A stretch of 20,747 nt of DNA from Faecalicoccus sp. (GCA_017941505.1 JAGAWH010000219.1:1-20747); one strand, 5' to 3'; shown: positions 1-8,435, counted from the first letter of the stretch. The notes: generated by a model not told the origin, from the sequence alone. Numbers and translations are program-made.

Positions 1-70
1 ACACCGGGTCTAAAAAATGCGACGTCCTTACTTTGCCCAGACCTTTGCTGACTGTATGCCTACAGCAGAA

Positions 71-107
71 AGGCCAGGAACATCTGATTATTCCTGACCC
101 TTTTATC
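71..107 (+). terminator. Plus-strand hairpin terminator of a transcript from outside the window
   Basis: GGCCAGGAA (72-80) pairs with TTCCTGACC (91-99), with one mismatch and a 10-nt loop. It is followed by the T-rich stretch CTTTTATCTTATT. This looks like a rho-independent terminator of a plus-strand transcript that began left of the window. A second possible hairpin just upstream (CCTTT near 43-47 with AAAGG near 69-73) shares bases with it, so the two may be alternative folds. No coding region is visible in 1-192. Confidence 0.5.
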
Positions 108-133
108 TTATTCCTAATGTAGATAGATATACC

Positions 134-171
134 AAAAAAAAATATTAAGATCAGGTTCAAATCTTCCTGAT
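134..171 (-). terminator. Second (backup) terminator downstream of dusB
   Basis: On the minus strand ATCAGG and CCTGAT (150-155 and 166-171) form a 6-bp stem with a 10-nt loop. It is followed by a run of nine T residues (complement of the A run at 134-142) after a short AT-rich spacer. The stem is short, so it is probably a backup to the hairpin at 182-207. Confidence 0.35.
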
Positions 172-181
172 TTTATAATAG

Positions 182-207
182 AAAAAATCCGATTACTCGG
201 ACTTTTT
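182..207 (-). terminator. dusB terminator with the stop codon in its loop
   Basis: Reading the minus strand, AAAAAGTCCGA and TCGGATTTTTT form a stem around a loop that contains the TAA stop codon of dusB (193-195). The T run on the 3' side gives a standard rho-independent terminator that is partly coding sequence. It probably ends the long minus-strand gene cluster. Confidence 0.7.
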
Positions 208-1182
208 GTTCAACTGCCACTCTCGATAAGCTTCCCAGATTTCTTCTAACTCCTGTAAAGAATTCATCTGATTCATTTTATTTTTATAAGCATGTGAGTC
301 CGGAAGGCCTTTTAAATACCAGCCCCCAAGACCTCTCATTTCCCGAATGGCAACAGCTTCCCCTTTATAATTCGCAAGATTTTTCGCATGTTTCATGCAC
401 CAGTAAATGCGGTCATCCAAAGTAAATTCATGCGTCTGACCTGTCAAGGAATCCAGGCATTCACGGATCAAGAAAGGATTTCCGATGATCCCCCGGCCTA
501 ACATCACCGCATCACAACCGGTTTCTGCCATCATCCTTTGAAAATCATCAACACTTCTGACATCCCCATTGCCGATGACAGGAATTGAGACAGCTTCCTT
601 GACTTTCTTGATATATGACCAATCCGCCTGTCCATCATATATTTGTGATCTGGTACGCCCGTGTAAGGCAACAGCCTTGACACCTGCTTTTTCCATAGCT
701 TTGGCCATCTCGACACAATTGATATGGGCCTTATCAAAACCAAGACGCATTTTTACCGTGACCGGCTTTGAAACATTTTCAACAATGGCTGATACCAATT
801 GATACGCATAATCAATATCCTTCATCAAATAGCTTCCCGCTTGGGCTTTAATCACCTTTGATACCGGACAGCCCATATTAAAATCGATGATATCGCAATC
901 TACCTGCGTATCTAAGTATTTGGCCGCATACACCACCGTATCAACATCATGCCCGAAAATTTGAAAGCTGACAGGATGTTCTTCAGGATCAACCTTCAAC
1001 ATTTCCATCGTTTTTCCGGATTTATAGTAAACGGCTTTATCAGAGACCATCTCATTACATACAAGCCCAGCCCCAAATTGACGGGAAACACTTCGAAAGG
1101 CTATATTTGATACTCCGGCCATCGGTGCTACGATCACCGGATTATCAATCCGGACATTTCCGATCCAAAAGCCTTTAGGCAT
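193..1182 (-). CDS. dusB: tRNA-dihydrouridine synthase (DusB-type)
   Basis: FMN-dependent enzyme that reduces specific uridines of tRNA to dihydrouridine in the cytoplasm. The 329 residues show the family hallmarks in order: an N-terminal TIM-barrel start with APMAGVSN (19-26), the active-site motif FNMGCPVSKV (101-110) with catalytic Cys105, AGSYLM (115-120), KMRLGFD (144-150), LHGRTRSQ with YDGQADW (173-188), IPVIGNGDV (200-208) and GRGIIGNPFL (229-238) for FMN phosphate binding. The length is normal. The start is supported by AAGGAG six bases upstream of ATG, lying inside the end of hslO. The gene overlaps hslO by 8 nt, so translation is probably coupled. It is the last gene of the cluster and its stop codon sits in the loop of the terminator. 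The DusB assignment over other Dus subfamilies rests on the MGCP-VSKV motif and gene order. Confidence 0.95.
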   Translation of the reverse strand: MPKGFWIGNVRIDNPVIVAPMAGVSNIAFRSVSRQFGAGLVCNEMVSDKAVYYKSGKTMEMLKVDPEEHPVSFQIFGHDVDTVVYAAKYLDTQVDCDIIDFNMGCPVSKVIKAQAGSYLMKDIDYAYQLVSAIVENVSKPVTVKMRLGFDKAHINCVEMAKAMEKAGVKAVALHGRTRSQIYDGQADWSYIKKVKEAVSIPVIGNGDVRSVDDFQRMMAETGCDAVMLGRGIIGNPFLIRECLDSLTGQTHEFTLDDRIYWCMKHAKNLANYKGEAVAIREMRGLGGWYLKGLPDSHAYKNKMNQMNSLQELEEIWEAYREWQLNKKSE

Positions 1183-2056
1183 TTCTTCTCCTTAAGATTT
1201 GAAGTAATTCCGATTCATCAAAATGATATCTTTCATTACAGAAATTACATGTGATTTCAGCCCCATGATCTTCCTTTATCATCAAATTCAGATCTTCGGA
1301 AGAAAGTGTCTCTAAGGCAGAAGCCATCCTTTCTTTAGAACATGGGCATGAGAAAGATACTTCCTTTGTCTCCAAAACCTGTGCATCTTCAAACATATCT
1401 TTTGCGAGCTGGGTTAAATCGGTATCATCATACTCCTTCATGATCGTAGATATCGGTTTTAAGCCCTCTAAAACATGTTCACAGATGGAGATATCCGTCT
1501 CGGTGGCATCCGGTAACATCTGTAAGATCATAGCTCCTGCACTTTCAATATTTCCGTTTTTTACCAATACACCAACCGCAACAGCTGTCGGAGTCTGTTC
1601 GGATAAAGTAAAGTAATATGTGAAATCCTCACCGATCTCACCGCTGACAAGCTGTACCGTACCCGTAAAGTTTTCCTCCATGTTGAGATCCTTGGTGACG
1701 GTAAGGGTACCGTTGGTTCCAACAGCTGCACCGACATTTAAATGCCCGTCTTCTTTATCTTCCACATCAACATGCGGATTTGAGCAGAACCCGCGTACCG
1801 TTCCATCGTGATACGCATCCACAATGATAGATCCAATCGGACCGTGCCCGTTAATCGCAATCGTTAACATCTCTTTATCGGACTTCAACATACTTCCCAT
1901 CAATGAGCCTACCGATAACGTTCTGCCCAGCGCTGCCGAAGCAACCGGATATAAGTCAAATCTGTCTCTTGCCTCCTGTACCAGGTCAGTTGAACGGACT
2001 AGATATAAGCGTACTCTTCCTTCACATACAAGTGCTTTACATAATTGATCTTTCAT
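1175..2056 (-). CDS. hslO: Redox-regulated holdase chaperone Hsp33
   Basis: Hsp33 is a cytoplasmic chaperone activated when oxidation releases zinc from its C-terminal domain; it then holds unfolding proteins under oxidative stress. The 293-residue protein has the usual N-terminal substrate domain (for example GRTLSVGSLMGSMLK at 44-58 and INGHGPIGSI at 68-77). The C-terminal zinc site is complete: CPC (Cys237, Cys239) and CNFC (Cys270, Cys273). The start ATG at 2056 has GGAGG (2064-2068) seven bases upstream. The gene lies 38 nt after ftsH, with a small hairpin between them, and overlaps dusB by 8 nt. In Bacillus subtilis coaX lies between ftsH and hslO; it is absent here. Confidence 0.95.
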   Translation of the reverse strand: MKDQLCKALVCEGRVRLYLVRSTDLVQEARDRFDLYPVASAALGRTLSVGSLMGSMLKSDKEMLTIAINGHGPIGSIIVDAYHDGTVRGFCSNPHVDVEDKEDGHLNVGAAVGTNGTLTVTKDLNMEENFTGTVQLVSGEIGEDFTYYFTLSEQTPTAVAVGVLVKNGNIESAGAMILQMLPDATETDISICEHVLEGLKPISTIMKEYDDTDLTQLAKDMFEDAQVLETKEVSFSCPCSKERMASALETLSSEDLNLMIKEDHGAEITCNFCNERYHFDESELLQILRRRNA

Positions 2057-2073
2057 TTCTATACCTCCAAAAG

Positions 2074-2095
2074 AAAAGACGTTTTCACGTCTTTT
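2074..2095 (-). terminator. Weak intercistronic hairpin between ftsH and hslO
   Basis: On the minus strand AAAAGACG-TGAAAA-CGTCTTTT forms an 8-bp stem (2088-2095 with 2074-2081), followed by CTTTTGG. It begins at the ftsH stop codon and ends six bases before the hslO ribosome binding site. The T tract is short and interrupted. It could be a partial terminator that lowers hslO and dusB expression relative to ftsH, or an mRNA processing/stability hairpin. Confidence 0.45.
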
Positions 2096-4086
2096 TACTC
2101 TTTTTTGTCTGAAAATTCGTTTTCTTCAACAACAGGATTTACTGGTTTGCCCGTTAATTCATTAAACGCGTCATCCAAATCCTGCTTCTTAACGCTTTTT
2201 GGAACTTCCGGAAGCTGTTCTTCCTGCGGCTTGGATGGTACACTTGGTAATTCCGGTTCATTTGGATTATCGAGCTGACCATATTCCATCAAATTGCTGA
2301 TCTGTTCGTTAGTCAATGTTTCATATTCAAACAGCGAATGCGCAATTAAATCCAATAAATTGCGGTTTTCCTTTAAAATACGGAAACATTCCGCTTCACA
2401 TTCATCAACAATCTTACGAACTTCCTTATCAATCTGATCGGCAACCCCATCTGAATAAGAACTTCCCTGCGTATAATCACGACCTAAGAATACATTTCCT
2501 GTTGGATCTGCATACTGAATCGGTCCTAATGATGACATACCAAATACACGAACCATGCTCTTGGCAATTTTGGTGAGCTGTTCAATATCATTGACAGCAC
2601 CGCCGCTGACTTCGCCAAAGACCATCTGTTCGGAACAGCGTCCGCCTAACAGTCCGGTAATCCGGGCCATGTATTCGCTTTGCGTATGGAAATTCTTTTC
2701 CTCACGCGGCATCATCAAGTTATATCCGCCGGCTTCACCGCGCGGAATTATGGTAACCTTCTGTACGGTATCGGCAGCTTCTAATTTTAAACCGATTACT
2801 GCATGTCCTGCTTCATGATATGAAACAAGCCATTTATCTTTTTCGGTATATTTCTTCGACTTCTTAGCCGGACCCATCATAACACGGTCAATGGCTTCAT
2901 CAAGATCCGCCATTGTGATTTGTTTTTCATTATGACGTACTGCTAAGATGGCACCTTCATTTAAAACGTTCTCTAAATCCGCTCCTGAGAATCCCGGAGT
3001 GCGCTTGGCAAGATTTTCCAAAGATACATCGGATGCCAGCTTTTTATTGCGGGCATGAACTTCCAGAATCTCTTTTCTTCCGCGGATATCCGGCAAGTTT
3101 ACCGTAATCCGTCTGTCAAAACGACCGCTTCGCATTAATGCCGGGTCCAATACGTCCGGTCTGTTGGTAGCCGCAACGACTACAATTCCGGCGTTATCGG
3201 TCATACCATCCATCTCTACAAGGAGCTGGTTCAGGGTCTGCTCACGTTCATCGTTTCCGCCACCCATACCGGCACCTCTCTGGCGGCCTACCGCATCAAT
3301 TTCATCAATAAAGATGATACATGGTGCATTTTTCTGGGCAGTTTTGAACATATCACGTACGCGGCTGGCACCGGTACCTACAAACATCTCTACAAAATCC
3401 GAACCGGAAATTGAGAAAAACGGCACGTTAGCCTCACCGGCGACTGCCTTTGCGAGTAATGTTTTACCGGTTCCCGGAGGACCTACCATTAATAATCCCT
3501 TCGGAATATGGGCTCCCATATCGGTAAATTTCTGCGGAGTGCGCAGATATTCGATAATTTCTTTAACTTCTTCTTTTTCTTCCTCACAGCCGGCTACATC
3601 ACGGAAACGAACTTTGACATTGGTCTCCATTCTTGCCTTTGACTTTGCGAATTCAAAAGCTTTATTTGATCCGGATTGCCCTGCCATCCTCGAAAACATG
3701 AAGTAGAACACAACCGCGATGATGATGAAAGGAATCAACTGAGACAGAATGTTAACCATAACACCATTCTGATTTGGATCCTCAATTGTGATTTCGCCGC
3801 CATCTTCTGTCAACACTTTTTCAAGCCATTCCATATTGGCTTCCGTATTAGGAACGATAACACTGTAAGAGACATAATTTTTATTTGAATCTTTATATGT
3901 TCCCTTTACGCGAATAATGGAAGAATTGATGGACAATGTGCTGTCATCAAAATCAACATTCTCCGCTTCTTTCTGAAACTGAGAGTAGCTTAATGTCCTT
4001 GTTGATCCGGTCGAACTGTATACAACAAGAGAGATCATTATGCTGATAATAAACAACATTGGCAAATAATTAAGCCATTTTTTCAT
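2095..4086 (-). CDS. ftsH: ATP-dependent zinc metalloprotease FtsH
   Basis: Membrane-anchored AAA+ protease that degrades misfolded membrane proteins and short-lived regulators. Of the 663 residues, the N-terminus has one membrane segment (about 8-23), an extracytoplasmic domain (about 30-110) and a second membrane segment (about 113-131). The AAA domain carries Walker A GPPGTGKT (202-209), pore loop FVGTG (235-239), Walker B IIFIDE (257-262) and the second region of homology with the arginine fingers RSGRFDRR (319-326). The M41 protease domain has HEAGH (424-428), with Glu425 catalytic and a likely third zinc ligand at Asp500. The Pro/Glu-rich tail after about residue 608 is expected to be disordered. 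AGGAGG seven bases upstream fixes the start. It lies 9 nt after hpt, the conserved Bacillota order. Confidence 0.97.
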   Translation of the reverse strand: MKKWLNYLPMLFIISIMISLVVYSSTGSTRTLSYSQFQKEAENVDFDDSTLSINSSIIRVKGTYKDSNKNYVSYSVIVPNTEANMEWLEKVLTEDGGEITIEDPNQNGVMVNILSQLIPFIIIAVVFYFMFSRMAGQSGSNKAFEFAKSKARMETNVKVRFRDVAGCEEEKEEVKEIIEYLRTPQKFTDMGAHIPKGLLMVGPPGTGKTLLAKAVAGEANVPFFSISGSDFVEMFVGTGASRVRDMFKTAQKNAPCIIFIDEIDAVGRQRGAGMGGGNDEREQTLNQLLVEMDGMTDNAGIVVVAATNRPDVLDPALMRSGRFDRRITVNLPDIRGRKEILEVHARNKKLASDVSLENLAKRTPGFSGADLENVLNEGAILAVRHNEKQITMADLDEAIDRVMMGPAKKSKKYTEKDKWLVSYHEAGHAVIGLKLEAADTVQKVTIIPRGEAGGYNLMMPREEKNFHTQSEYMARITGLLGGRCSEQMVFGEVSGGAVNDIEQLTKIAKSMVRVFGMSSLGPIQYADPTGNVFLGRDYTQGSSYSDGVADQIDKEVRKIVDECEAECFRILKENRNLLDLIAHSLFEYETLTNEQISNLMEYGQLDNPNEPELPSVPSKPQEEQLPEVPKSVKKQDLDDAFNELTGKPVNPVVEENEFSDKKE

Positions 4087-4095
4087 GCAATCCTC

Positions 4096-4638
4096 CTATT
4101 CATAGATTTCGTTTTTTAAAACACCGATGTATGGAAGATTTCGATAAACCTGATTATAATCAAGGCCATATCCTACGACAAATTCGTTAGGAATTGTAAA
4201 GCCGACATAATCCGCTTCAATATCTACCACACGACGATCCGGTTTATTTAATAAGGATACAATCTTTACATCTGCTGCACCTCTGTGATACAAAAGCTCG
4301 CGAACCGCTTTTAATGTACGGCCGGTATCCACGATATCCTCTACCACAAGAACAGACTTACCTTTTACGGAGAGATCCGTATCCTTTTCGATACGTACAT
4401 CACCGGTAGAAGTTGTTCCTTCATAAGAGCTGACAGACATAAAATCAATAACACATCCAAAGGTAAAGCGCTTGATTAATTCCGCCATAAACGGAACGCT
4501 TCCCTTCAACAATCCGATAACCATCGGAATTTCTTTCTTCTCGTTATAATATTTTTCAATCTCTTCTGCAAGTTCAACGCACTTTTTTTCAATTTCTTCT
4601 TCGCTAATCAAAACTCTTTCAATATCTGTAGTAATCAT
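4096..4638 (-). CDS. hpt: Hypoxanthine(-guanine) phosphoribosyltransferase
   Basis: Purine salvage enzyme that converts hypoxanthine or guanine plus PRPP into IMP or GMP. Numbered from the start chosen here (180 residues), it shows LKGS (44-47), SSYEG (70-74) and the PRPP-binding motif VVEDIVDTGRTL (98-109). Upstream in-frame ATGs at 4659 and 4644 exist, but AAGGAG at about 4646-4651 is one base from the 4644 ATG and seven from the ATG at 4638, so 4638 is preferred; this also gives the usual family length. It sits 24 nt after tilS and 9 nt before ftsH, a conserved tilS-hpt-ftsH order. Purine uptake could be supplied by the permease at 17756-19081. Confidence 0.94.
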   Translation of the reverse strand: MITTDIERVLISEEEIEKKCVELAEEIEKYYNEKKEIPMVIGLLKGSVPFMAELIKRFTFGCVIDFMSVSSYEGTTSTGDVRIEKDTDLSVKGKSVLVVEDIVDTGRTLKAVRELLYHRGAADVKIVSLLNKPDRRVVDIEADYVGFTIPNEFVVGYGLDYNQVYRNLPYIGVLKNEIYE

Positions 4639-4662
4639 TGTCATTCTCCTTAAAGACATTGT

Positions 4663-5838
4663 TCATTGTATCATAAACAAATTCGCTTTAACACTAAAAT
4701 GTTCTACGTCACATCCCAGTCCGGGTACAAAAATAACCTTCCCCGCCCGATTTTCCATCACCAGCCAGCCTTTTCTATCAATGCGGTTGATCTTCCGGTC
4801 AATAAAGAAGCGGCTGAGCGATTTCGTTCCAAAGCGCATTTCAATTTTATCTCCCGCCTTCACATTGCGGATATAGATTGGAAAATCTTCTTCCTTCACA
4901 TCTACCGATTCAATGGTCTTTCCGCTTTGACATAGTTTAAAATCCGGAGTTGTAATGTACTCAAGAGTATCCAGCTTCACAAAAACAGGTTCTTTTTTCT
5001 TTTCTTTAATCAGCTTTCCGTCAAAGCTTTCCAGATAAAAATCTTTCATATCAATCAAGCAGTCCGATTGAAGCTGCCTGCATAAATCTTTTAATTCATG
5101 CCTTGAATAATGATGATGGCTGATCTCATACAGCCAGGTATCTAAGATTAACAGCGCATCGGGATGCGCAATCAAAGAATTGACGGAATGATCCCATTTA
5201 TCTAAAAATTCTTCAATCCTTTCTCTGCGTAAAGAAAGTAATTTGTTAGAATCTTCGATTTCCTGAACGTATTTATCCTTTTGGTCAGGTGTCATCTTTT
5301 CAATCAGAGAATGGCGGATCTTATTGCGGGTATAATCATCGGACAAATTAGATTCATCAATTCCGTATTCGATTCCATTCTGTATGCAGTAATCGGCAAG
5401 CTCAGCCTTGGTGTATTTCAACAAGGGACGTACAACCGGAACACCTTTATAGACCATCCTTTCTCTTAAGCCGTAATGATCACACAACATATTTCTCTGT
5501 CTTTGAAAGAGATACGTTTCAATATGATCATCCTTATGATGGGCAATAAAGATTTCTCCGTCTTTTCCTGCCAATTCTACAAAAAAATCATAGCGCACTT
5601 CTCTTGCCCAGCTTTGAAAATTCATATCCCCGGGATAATGCGGAGATAATACCGAAAGCCCGATATTGTATCTGTCACAATAGCTTTTGACAATATTTTC
5701 ATCCCTGTCGGCAGTGGGTCTTTTATGATAATTGACATGAGCCACATGAATATCATATTTCCCGGATTTTCTTAAAATATCTAAAAGCGCCATGCTGTCA
5801 GGTCCCCCGGAGCATGCCGCAACACAAAACTTTTTCAT
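4663..5838 (-). CDS. tilS: tRNA(Ile)-lysidine synthetase
   Basis: TilS uses ATP to attach lysine to C34 of the tRNA-Ile with a CAU anticodon, changing its codon specificity from AUG to AUA; it is normally essential. The 391-residue protein has the N-type PP-loop SGGPDS (10-15), the HHKDDHIET motif (100-108) and the signature DESNLSDDYTRNKIRH (161-176). A C-terminal TilS domain is seen around residues 335-380, including MRFGTKSLSRFFIDRKI. It is slightly shorter than many homologues (420-470 residues). AAAGGA about seven bases upstream supports the start. It follows the PemK-like gene by 10 nt and precedes hpt by 24 nt. Confidence 0.93.
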   Translation of the reverse strand: MKKFCVAACSGGPDSMALLDILRKSGKYDIHVAHVNYHKRPTADRDENIVKSYCDRYNIGLSVLSPHYPGDMNFQSWAREVRYDFFVELAGKDGEIFIAHHKDDHIETYLFQRQRNMLCDHYGLRERMVYKGVPVVRPLLKYTKAELADYCIQNGIEYGIDESNLSDDYTRNKIRHSLIEKMTPDQKDKYVQEIEDSNKLLSLRRERIEEFLDKWDHSVNSLIAHPDALLILDTWLYEISHHHYSRHELKDLCRQLQSDCLIDMKDFYLESFDGKLIKEKKKEPVFVKLDTLEYITTPDFKLCQSGKTIESVDVKEEDFPIYIRNVKAGDKIEMRFGTKSLSRFFIDRKINRIDRKGWLVMENRAGKVIFVPGLGCDVEHFSVKANLFMIQ

Positions 5839-5848
5839 TTTTTTCCTT

Positions 5849-6400
5849 TCAACTGATACAGTCGATCACACGCTTGCGAATTGTCTGAAATAAACGGCTT
5901 GATACAGGAATATGTGCCTTCACATCGATAATGCGGGACGTGTTGATCCACTTGGCATCATTTAGAAAGAGCACCGAAGATTTATTCAATCCTTCAATAT
6001 TTCCTAAGCGCATCAAATGCGTTTTACCATGTACATTGTTTCTCGACCACGCTTCTTTAGCTGCTTTTTGATTTCCGCTCATCGGTACCACAAACGCTTT
6101 CCCGTTTTTAAAGGCAAGAATCAGGCCAAAATGTTGATAACCAATCTCTAATAAATAAGCCATCCCAAAATCTATATAACAGATATCCCCTGCACGAACC
6201 TTTACGTTTAAAGGCTGACAGGAATATAACTGCTTGCGTCGACAGAAATTCATTTTTGAAATCATATAATCAAAAACTTCATCCGGACTTAATTGGTTTA
6301 ACATCTCCTGTTCATCAAGGCTGGCTGATTCTACTAAAGATTCAAGATTATCATCTGCAAGTATTTTATTTTTTAAATTCATCCATTCTTTTGGTTCCAT
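5849..6400 (-). CDS. PemK/MazF-like protein, possibly not a toxin
   Basis: The C-terminal part resembles the MazF/PemK mRNA interferase fold. VRAGDICYIDFG (68-79) matches the family's opening GDI-x-x-V-D strand, FVVPMSGN (103-110) matches the 'pl(T/S)' strand, and LNKSSVLFLNDAKWINTSRI (138-157) matches the typical 'L-x-x-S-x-V...D-x-x-R-x-I/L' end. About 65 residues of extra N-terminal, mostly helical, acidic sequence come first (MazF itself is about 110-115 residues; this protein is 183). The conserved Arg-Pro of the active loop appears as Gly-Leu here (around 88-95), so RNase activity is doubtful. No antitoxin-like gene is adjacent. The start is uncertain: neither ATG (6400 or 6382) has a good ribosome binding site. 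It lies 36 nt after the TagO-type gene and 10 nt before tilS, so it is probably cotranscribed with them. Confidence 0.65.
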   Translation of the reverse strand: MEPKEWMNLKNKILADDNLESLVESASLDEQEMLNQLSPDEVFDYMISKMNFCRRKQLYSCQPLNVKVRAGDICYIDFGMAYLLEIGYQHFGLILAFKNGKAFVVPMSGNQKAAKEAWSRNNVHGKTHLMRLGNIEGLNKSSVLFLNDAKWINTSRIIDVKAHIPVSSRLFQTIRKRVIDCIS

Positions 6401-6436
6401 ACTACTATTGAACCATGCTCATATCACAAGAGCCTT

Positions 6437-7516
6437 TCAATTTGAATTCTTTTTTAATTTTTTCTTAAAAGATTCCCATTTTCTGGAAATTCGATGATAT
6501 AAACCAATCATCGGATGATAATGTTTTGAAATCATTCCTGATTTTTCAATAAATAATTCAACACCCATCAAGATCACTAACATGGTAAAAAAACCAATGT
6601 TTCGGTTAATCATATAGACAAAAGCACTGAGTCCGAACAAAGCTGTTAAGCCGCACATGATCACTACGGTATTACGATGTCCAAACTGCTTCATCAACAT
6701 ATGGTGCAGATGACTTTTATCCGCTTCCATAAAACGCTGCCCTTTTAAAGTTCTTCGTACAATGGCCGATAAAGTATCGATGATCGGAACCATCAATATT
6801 AAGATCGGCAAAGCCAAAGTCATGATGGAAGAGCTCTTAAATCCAATTAAGGATATGGTGGAAATCATAAATCCCAGAAACAAAGAGCCACAGTCTCCCA
6901 TAAAAATACTGGCAGGATAGGCATTGTATACCAGAAAACCGGCAGCGGCGGCCGCCAGAATAAAGGCGATATTCATAATATCAAAACGTCTTTCGATAAT
7001 CGAAAGAGAACCCGCAATCACAAGCACGATAACACTCATTCCGCCGGCTAAGCCATCTAAGCCATCGATCAGGTTAACCGCATTGGTGATTCCAACTATC
7101 CAGAACATCGTAAACAATACCGAAATGACACCCATGTCGATACTCACGCCAAAAGGCAGACGCAGCACGTCCACGGAAACGCCGAAAAAGATGACAACAG
7201 CTGCCGCAATCACCTCAATTAACAGTTTCATGCGGGGTGTCAAATCACTCAAATCATCGATTAAACCCGCAAAAAACATGATGCTGCCGCCGGCTACAAT
7301 ACCGGTAACCGCGCGGTCCGGCTTCACATAATGCGCCATCGTCACAATAAAGGCAATATAAATCGCAATACCCCCGATACGGGAAATAATCCCATGATGC
7401 ACCGTACGGGCATTTTCTAAGGCATATGCCTTTGCCCAATTGGAATATATTTTGATGATAGGTGTCAGGCAAAGCGAAATCAAAAAAGGCATTGCCAGCA
7501 TTTCTATATCGATCAT
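6437..7516 (-). CDS. tagO: UDP-GlcNAc:undecaprenyl-phosphate GlcNAc-1-phosphate transferase family (TagO/WecA-type)
   Basis: Polytopic membrane enzyme that transfers a sugar-1-phosphate from a UDP-sugar to undecaprenyl phosphate, the first step of wall teichoic acid or other envelope glycopolymer synthesis. The 359 residues include about ten hydrophobic segments and the superfamily motifs DD (87-88), NLIDGLDGLAGG (148-159), FMGDCGS (205-211) and HLHH (269-272). The HLHH motif and overall layout favour TagO/WecA over MraY, but the exact sugar and polymer cannot be read from sequence. Its ATG overlaps the stop of the MreB-like gene (TAATG), with only a weak ribosome binding site, so translation is probably coupled. 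The basic C-terminus (RKWESFKKKLKKNSN) is probably cytoplasmic. Confidence 0.88.
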   Translation of the reverse strand: MIDIEMLAMPFLISLCLTPIIKIYSNWAKAYALENARTVHHGIISRIGGIAIYIAFIVTMAHYVKPDRAVTGIVAGGSIMFFAGLIDDLSDLTPRMKLLIEVIAAAVVIFFGVSVDVLRLPFGVSIDMGVISVLFTMFWIVGITNAVNLIDGLDGLAGGMSVIVLVIAGSLSIIERRFDIMNIAFILAAAAAGFLVYNAYPASIFMGDCGSLFLGFMISTISLIGFKSSSIMTLALPILILMVPIIDTLSAIVRRTLKGQRFMEADKSHLHHMLMKQFGHRNTVVIMCGLTALFGLSAFVYMINRNIGFFTMLVILMGVELFIEKSGMISKHYHPMIGLYHRISRKWESFKKKLKKNSN

Positions 7517-8427
7517 TACTTCATCACCCTAGCATTCATTAGAGGATCTTCCTCCGGTTTATCGTTACAATAAACTTTACAATTTAATTCCTGTTCCAAC
7601 ATTTGGCGAAGTCCAAACAAACGTGCCAGTCCTCCGGATAAACGAATCCCCTTGGATAAAATATCTTTCTGTCCGGCTTTTTTCAAATTTGTCTTCACCC
7701 ACAATAAAATCTGCTTTTCAACCGTTTCAATCGGTTCCCATAAATCGGAAGCAGGTGTTTCAATTTCACTGAATTTTTGATACCGATTCCATCCTAAACA
7801 GGTCAGTTTACGATTTCGACTGCTCCAAAATGCTTCACTTGCTCCATTACATAGAGCTAAGGCATCTTCATCGGAGATAATACACCGCGTTTGGGAAGCT
7901 ACTTTTCGCTTGATCTGTTCATTAATGGTATCGGCTCCCAGATTGATCACACTGCTGAGCACTTCATCATCTACATATAAATGCATCTCCGTATAGTTAT
8001 GACCAACATGAATCACGCAATCGGTTAAATCACTTTGATACAGCCGAGCTGTATCGATAAACATGATTTTTTTCATCCGTAAAGCTTTTAAATCTGTCTC
8101 AAGCTTCTGCCTAAAAGAATCATCCATCCAGGCAGGCTGCACCACAATACATGTCGAAGGCATCAAAGAAGTTCCTGCCTTCAAGGCATCAAACCCTGCT
8201 TTTAAGATGGGCATAAGCTCCCCGTTGATTCTTCCTGCCTGTATCGGATAACGGACACGAAAAGATGCATCCTTATAAATATAGCGAAACGTTTCGGTTC
8301 CGGTTGCCATCAATTCATCATCGTGATAGGCAGCACACGTACGAACTGCTGCTATCTTTTGATCCGATACACTGTAAAATAGGCATTGGAAAGATCCGGG
8401 ATCCACAATATATCTTTTCTCGAACAT
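7516..8427 (-). CDS. Divergent MreB/actin-fold protein lacking phosphate-binding residues
   Basis: The 303 residues can be followed along MreB/Mbl. IVDPGSFQCLFY (7-18) stands where MreB has its 'GIDLGTANTLVY' phosphate-1 strand. A region like 'rP-x-x-dG-x-I' is at RYPIQAGRING (59-69). CIVVQPAWMDDSFRQKLE (93-110) matches 'icvPsg-x-t-x-v-E-r-r-A'. VIHVGHNYTEMHLY (138-151) stands for the phosphate-2 'DIGGGTTDVAV'. INLGADTINEQIKR (161-174) matches 'GGD-x-lD-x-aI', and KGIRLSGGLARLFGLRQML (259-277) matches the adenosine motif 'GI-x-LtGGGALLrGld'. The acidic and Gly/Thr residues that bind phosphate are largely gone, so it may bind nucleotide poorly or not at all. The ribosome binding site is weak. 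It lies 8 nt after DUF1146 and overlaps the TagO-type gene, an envelope context. An actin-fold scaffold is inferred, not shown. Confidence 0.7.
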   Translation of the reverse strand: MFEKRYIVDPGSFQCLFYSVSDQKIAAVRTCAAYHDDELMATGTETFRYIYKDASFRVRYPIQAGRINGELMPILKAGFDALKAGTSLMPSTCIVVQPAWMDDSFRQKLETDLKALRMKKIMFIDTARLYQSDLTDCVIHVGHNYTEMHLYVDDEVLSSVINLGADTINEQIKRKVASQTRCIISDEDALALCNGASEAFWSSRNRKLTCLGWNRYQKFSEIETPASDLWEPIETVEKQILLWVKTNLKKAGQKDILSKGIRLSGGLARLFGLRQMLEQELNCKVYCNDKPEEDPLMNARVMK

Positions 8428-8435
8428 AGTCCGTC

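Noticed and set aside
3164..3706. A 180-codon open frame antisense to ftsH
   Set aside because: It lies opposite the conserved AAA region and has no recognisable domain or ribosome binding site.
4639..4659. Longer N-terminus for hpt starting at 4659
   Set aside because: The ribosome binding site lies inside this stretch and fits the ATG at 4638; the extra seven residues are not expected in the family.
7254..7472. Cysteine/tyrosine-rich 72-codon frame inside the TagO-type gene
   Set aside because: It is on the same strand in another frame of a strongly supported membrane protein gene, with no ribosome binding site or family match.
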